Virus record (IMG/VR): IMGVR_UViG_3300050033_000072
Span: 1-30,878 of that record
Length of the DNA stretch: 30,878 bases
Source: a virus
Direction: 5' to 3' (one strand)
Positions within the stretch are counted from its first letter, which is position 1; every line of letters starts with the position of its first letter. A program made the translations under genes and the position numbers. The notes below the pieces were generated by a model. It saw only the letters and a program-made list of their open reading frames with translations. It was not told the origin of the DNA and did no database searches. Positions 30,297-30,878 of the stretch are shown piece after piece.

Positions 30297-30389
30297 GTGT
30301 CACTGGTGGTTTCGGCAATCAAATGGCCATGCGTAGATTGCAAAGTCCACTACCCACGTAGCGCGAAAGAGAAGATCGGCAAGCGATGA
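30297..30389 (+). CDS. possible 30-residue CxxC peptide
   Basis: A GTG-started frame whose stop overlaps the next ATG (ATGA). It contains KWPCVDCKVHYP, a cysteine pair with a nearby histidine, followed by a basic end. The start is uncertain because the frame stays open upstream inside the preceding gene. Confidence 0.3.
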   Translation: MSLVVSAIKWPCVDCKVHYPRSAKEKIGKR

Positions 30390-30667
30390 CACCCATCGAC
30401 CCCAAACAAATCCCGCCAGACTGCCCGCGAGCAGGCTGCGGCATGGCCGGTAAGCATATGTGCCGGATGCTGACTTTGGTGCGCAGGAACAGTGGCACTC
30501 CAACGTGCGGTGCACCTGCAGCGCCAGCCCCGCGAGCAGAAACCACCCTTGACGCCATTGCCGGATACACGGCGACGCAGCCCAAGAAGCACCGCGCCCC
30601 GCCGGCAGAATACCAAACGAAACCCACGATGTTTGACCCGGCCCCAGAGGCCAAGAAAGGCGAATAG
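30386..30667 (+). CDS. hypothetical Pro/Ala-rich protein
   Basis: 93 residues. It has several cysteines in the first 45 residues (PPDCPRAGCGMAGKHMC), possibly a metal site, then a proline/alanine-rich tail. It starts on the previous stop and ends sharing a base with a GTG start. No family is recognised. Confidence 0.4.
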   Translation: MTPIDPKQIPPDCPRAGCGMAGKHMCRMLTLVRRNSGTPTCGAPAAPAPRAETTLDAIAGYTATQPKKHRAPPAEYQTKPTMFDPAPEAKKGE

Positions 30668-30855
30668 TGAGCTACCGGCGAAGCAACAAAGACAACAAGA
30701 AGACCCAAACTCGGATTCGTCGCGGCTATGACATGGGCAAATCCATGAGCCAAAAGGCCAATGAATTCCAGCGGCTAATTGATCGCGTCCAAGCCGAACT
30801 TCTCAGCTCGCTCGATGACGCGATGGACAAATTGAAGGACAGATTCTCGGAGTGA
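30667..30855 (+). CDS. small basic helical protein
   Basis: 62 residues from a GTG that shares a base with the upstream TAG; internal ATGs at 30728 and later are alternative starts. The N-terminal 20 residues are basic (YRRSNKDNKKTQTRIRRG), and the rest forms an amphipathic helix (FQRLIDRVQAELLSSLDDAM). No family is recognised. Confidence 0.45.
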   Translation: MSYRRSNKDNKKTQTRIRRGYDMGKSMSQKANEFQRLIDRVQAELLSSLDDAMDKLKDRFSE

Positions 30856-30878
30856 TTCTCTTGCTGTTAGCGGCGGAA

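Overview
This window looks like roughly the late half, plus part of the early region, of a tailed-phage genome with a T7-like (podovirus) virion plan. The host is unknown. Two lipobox lipoproteins and a T7-type internal core suggest a Gram-negative (diderm) host, and strong GGAG/AAGGA ribosome-binding sites suggest a bacterium. No RNA polymerase, DNA polymerase, integrase or canonical lysozyme is visible, so lifestyle cannot be settled from here.

Layout. Nearly everything is on the + strand, and genes are tightly chained, many sharing bases at stop/start (TAATG or ATGA). From 22 to 10261 lies packaging and head assembly: a small upstream protein, large terminase, a small proline-rich protein, an HNH endonuclease on the opposite strand, a PurD-like ATP-grasp enzyme, portal, Bbp19-like protein, scaffold, major capsid protein, a probable decoration protein, a DXD glycosyltransferase and the T7 gp11-like tail adaptor. 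From 10258 to 14038 lies a T7 gp12-like nozzle gene that appears split: its first 66 codons are separated from the rest by about 1.2 kb carrying another virion-type gene and an adhesin-like domain. From 14035 to 20863 run T7 gp13-, gp14-, gp15- and gp16-like internal virion proteins in the same order as in T7.

From 20891 to 23244 is a probable lysis/envelope cassette: two lipoproteins with C-terminal hydrophobic segments (u-spanin-like topology), a papain-like protein, a 58-residue zinc-ribbon protein and a holin-like membrane protein. It closes with a strong terminator at 23278-23323.

Immediately downstream, a good sigma70-type promoter (23334-23362) faces about 540 bases with no convincing protein but many stem-loops, including a tRNA-like T-arm. 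This is a candidate large structured RNA. A small minus-strand gene, a palindromic operator between divergent promoters and a ribbon-helix-helix-like regulator (24380-24565) follow. From 24568 to 30855 are small early/accessory proteins, a pentapeptide-repeat protein encoded by 21 tandem 15-bp repeats, a 540-base non-coding stretch holding four abutting tRNA-like closed-stem elements, and a recombination module (RecE/Exo8-like nuclease, an SSB-like protein with an acidic tail, a DUF1064-type nuclease).

The observations most worth following are the split nozzle gene, the two structured non-coding regions, and the lipoprotein-rich lysis cassette. All assignments come from reading motifs and family patterns by eye; no database search or folding program was run.
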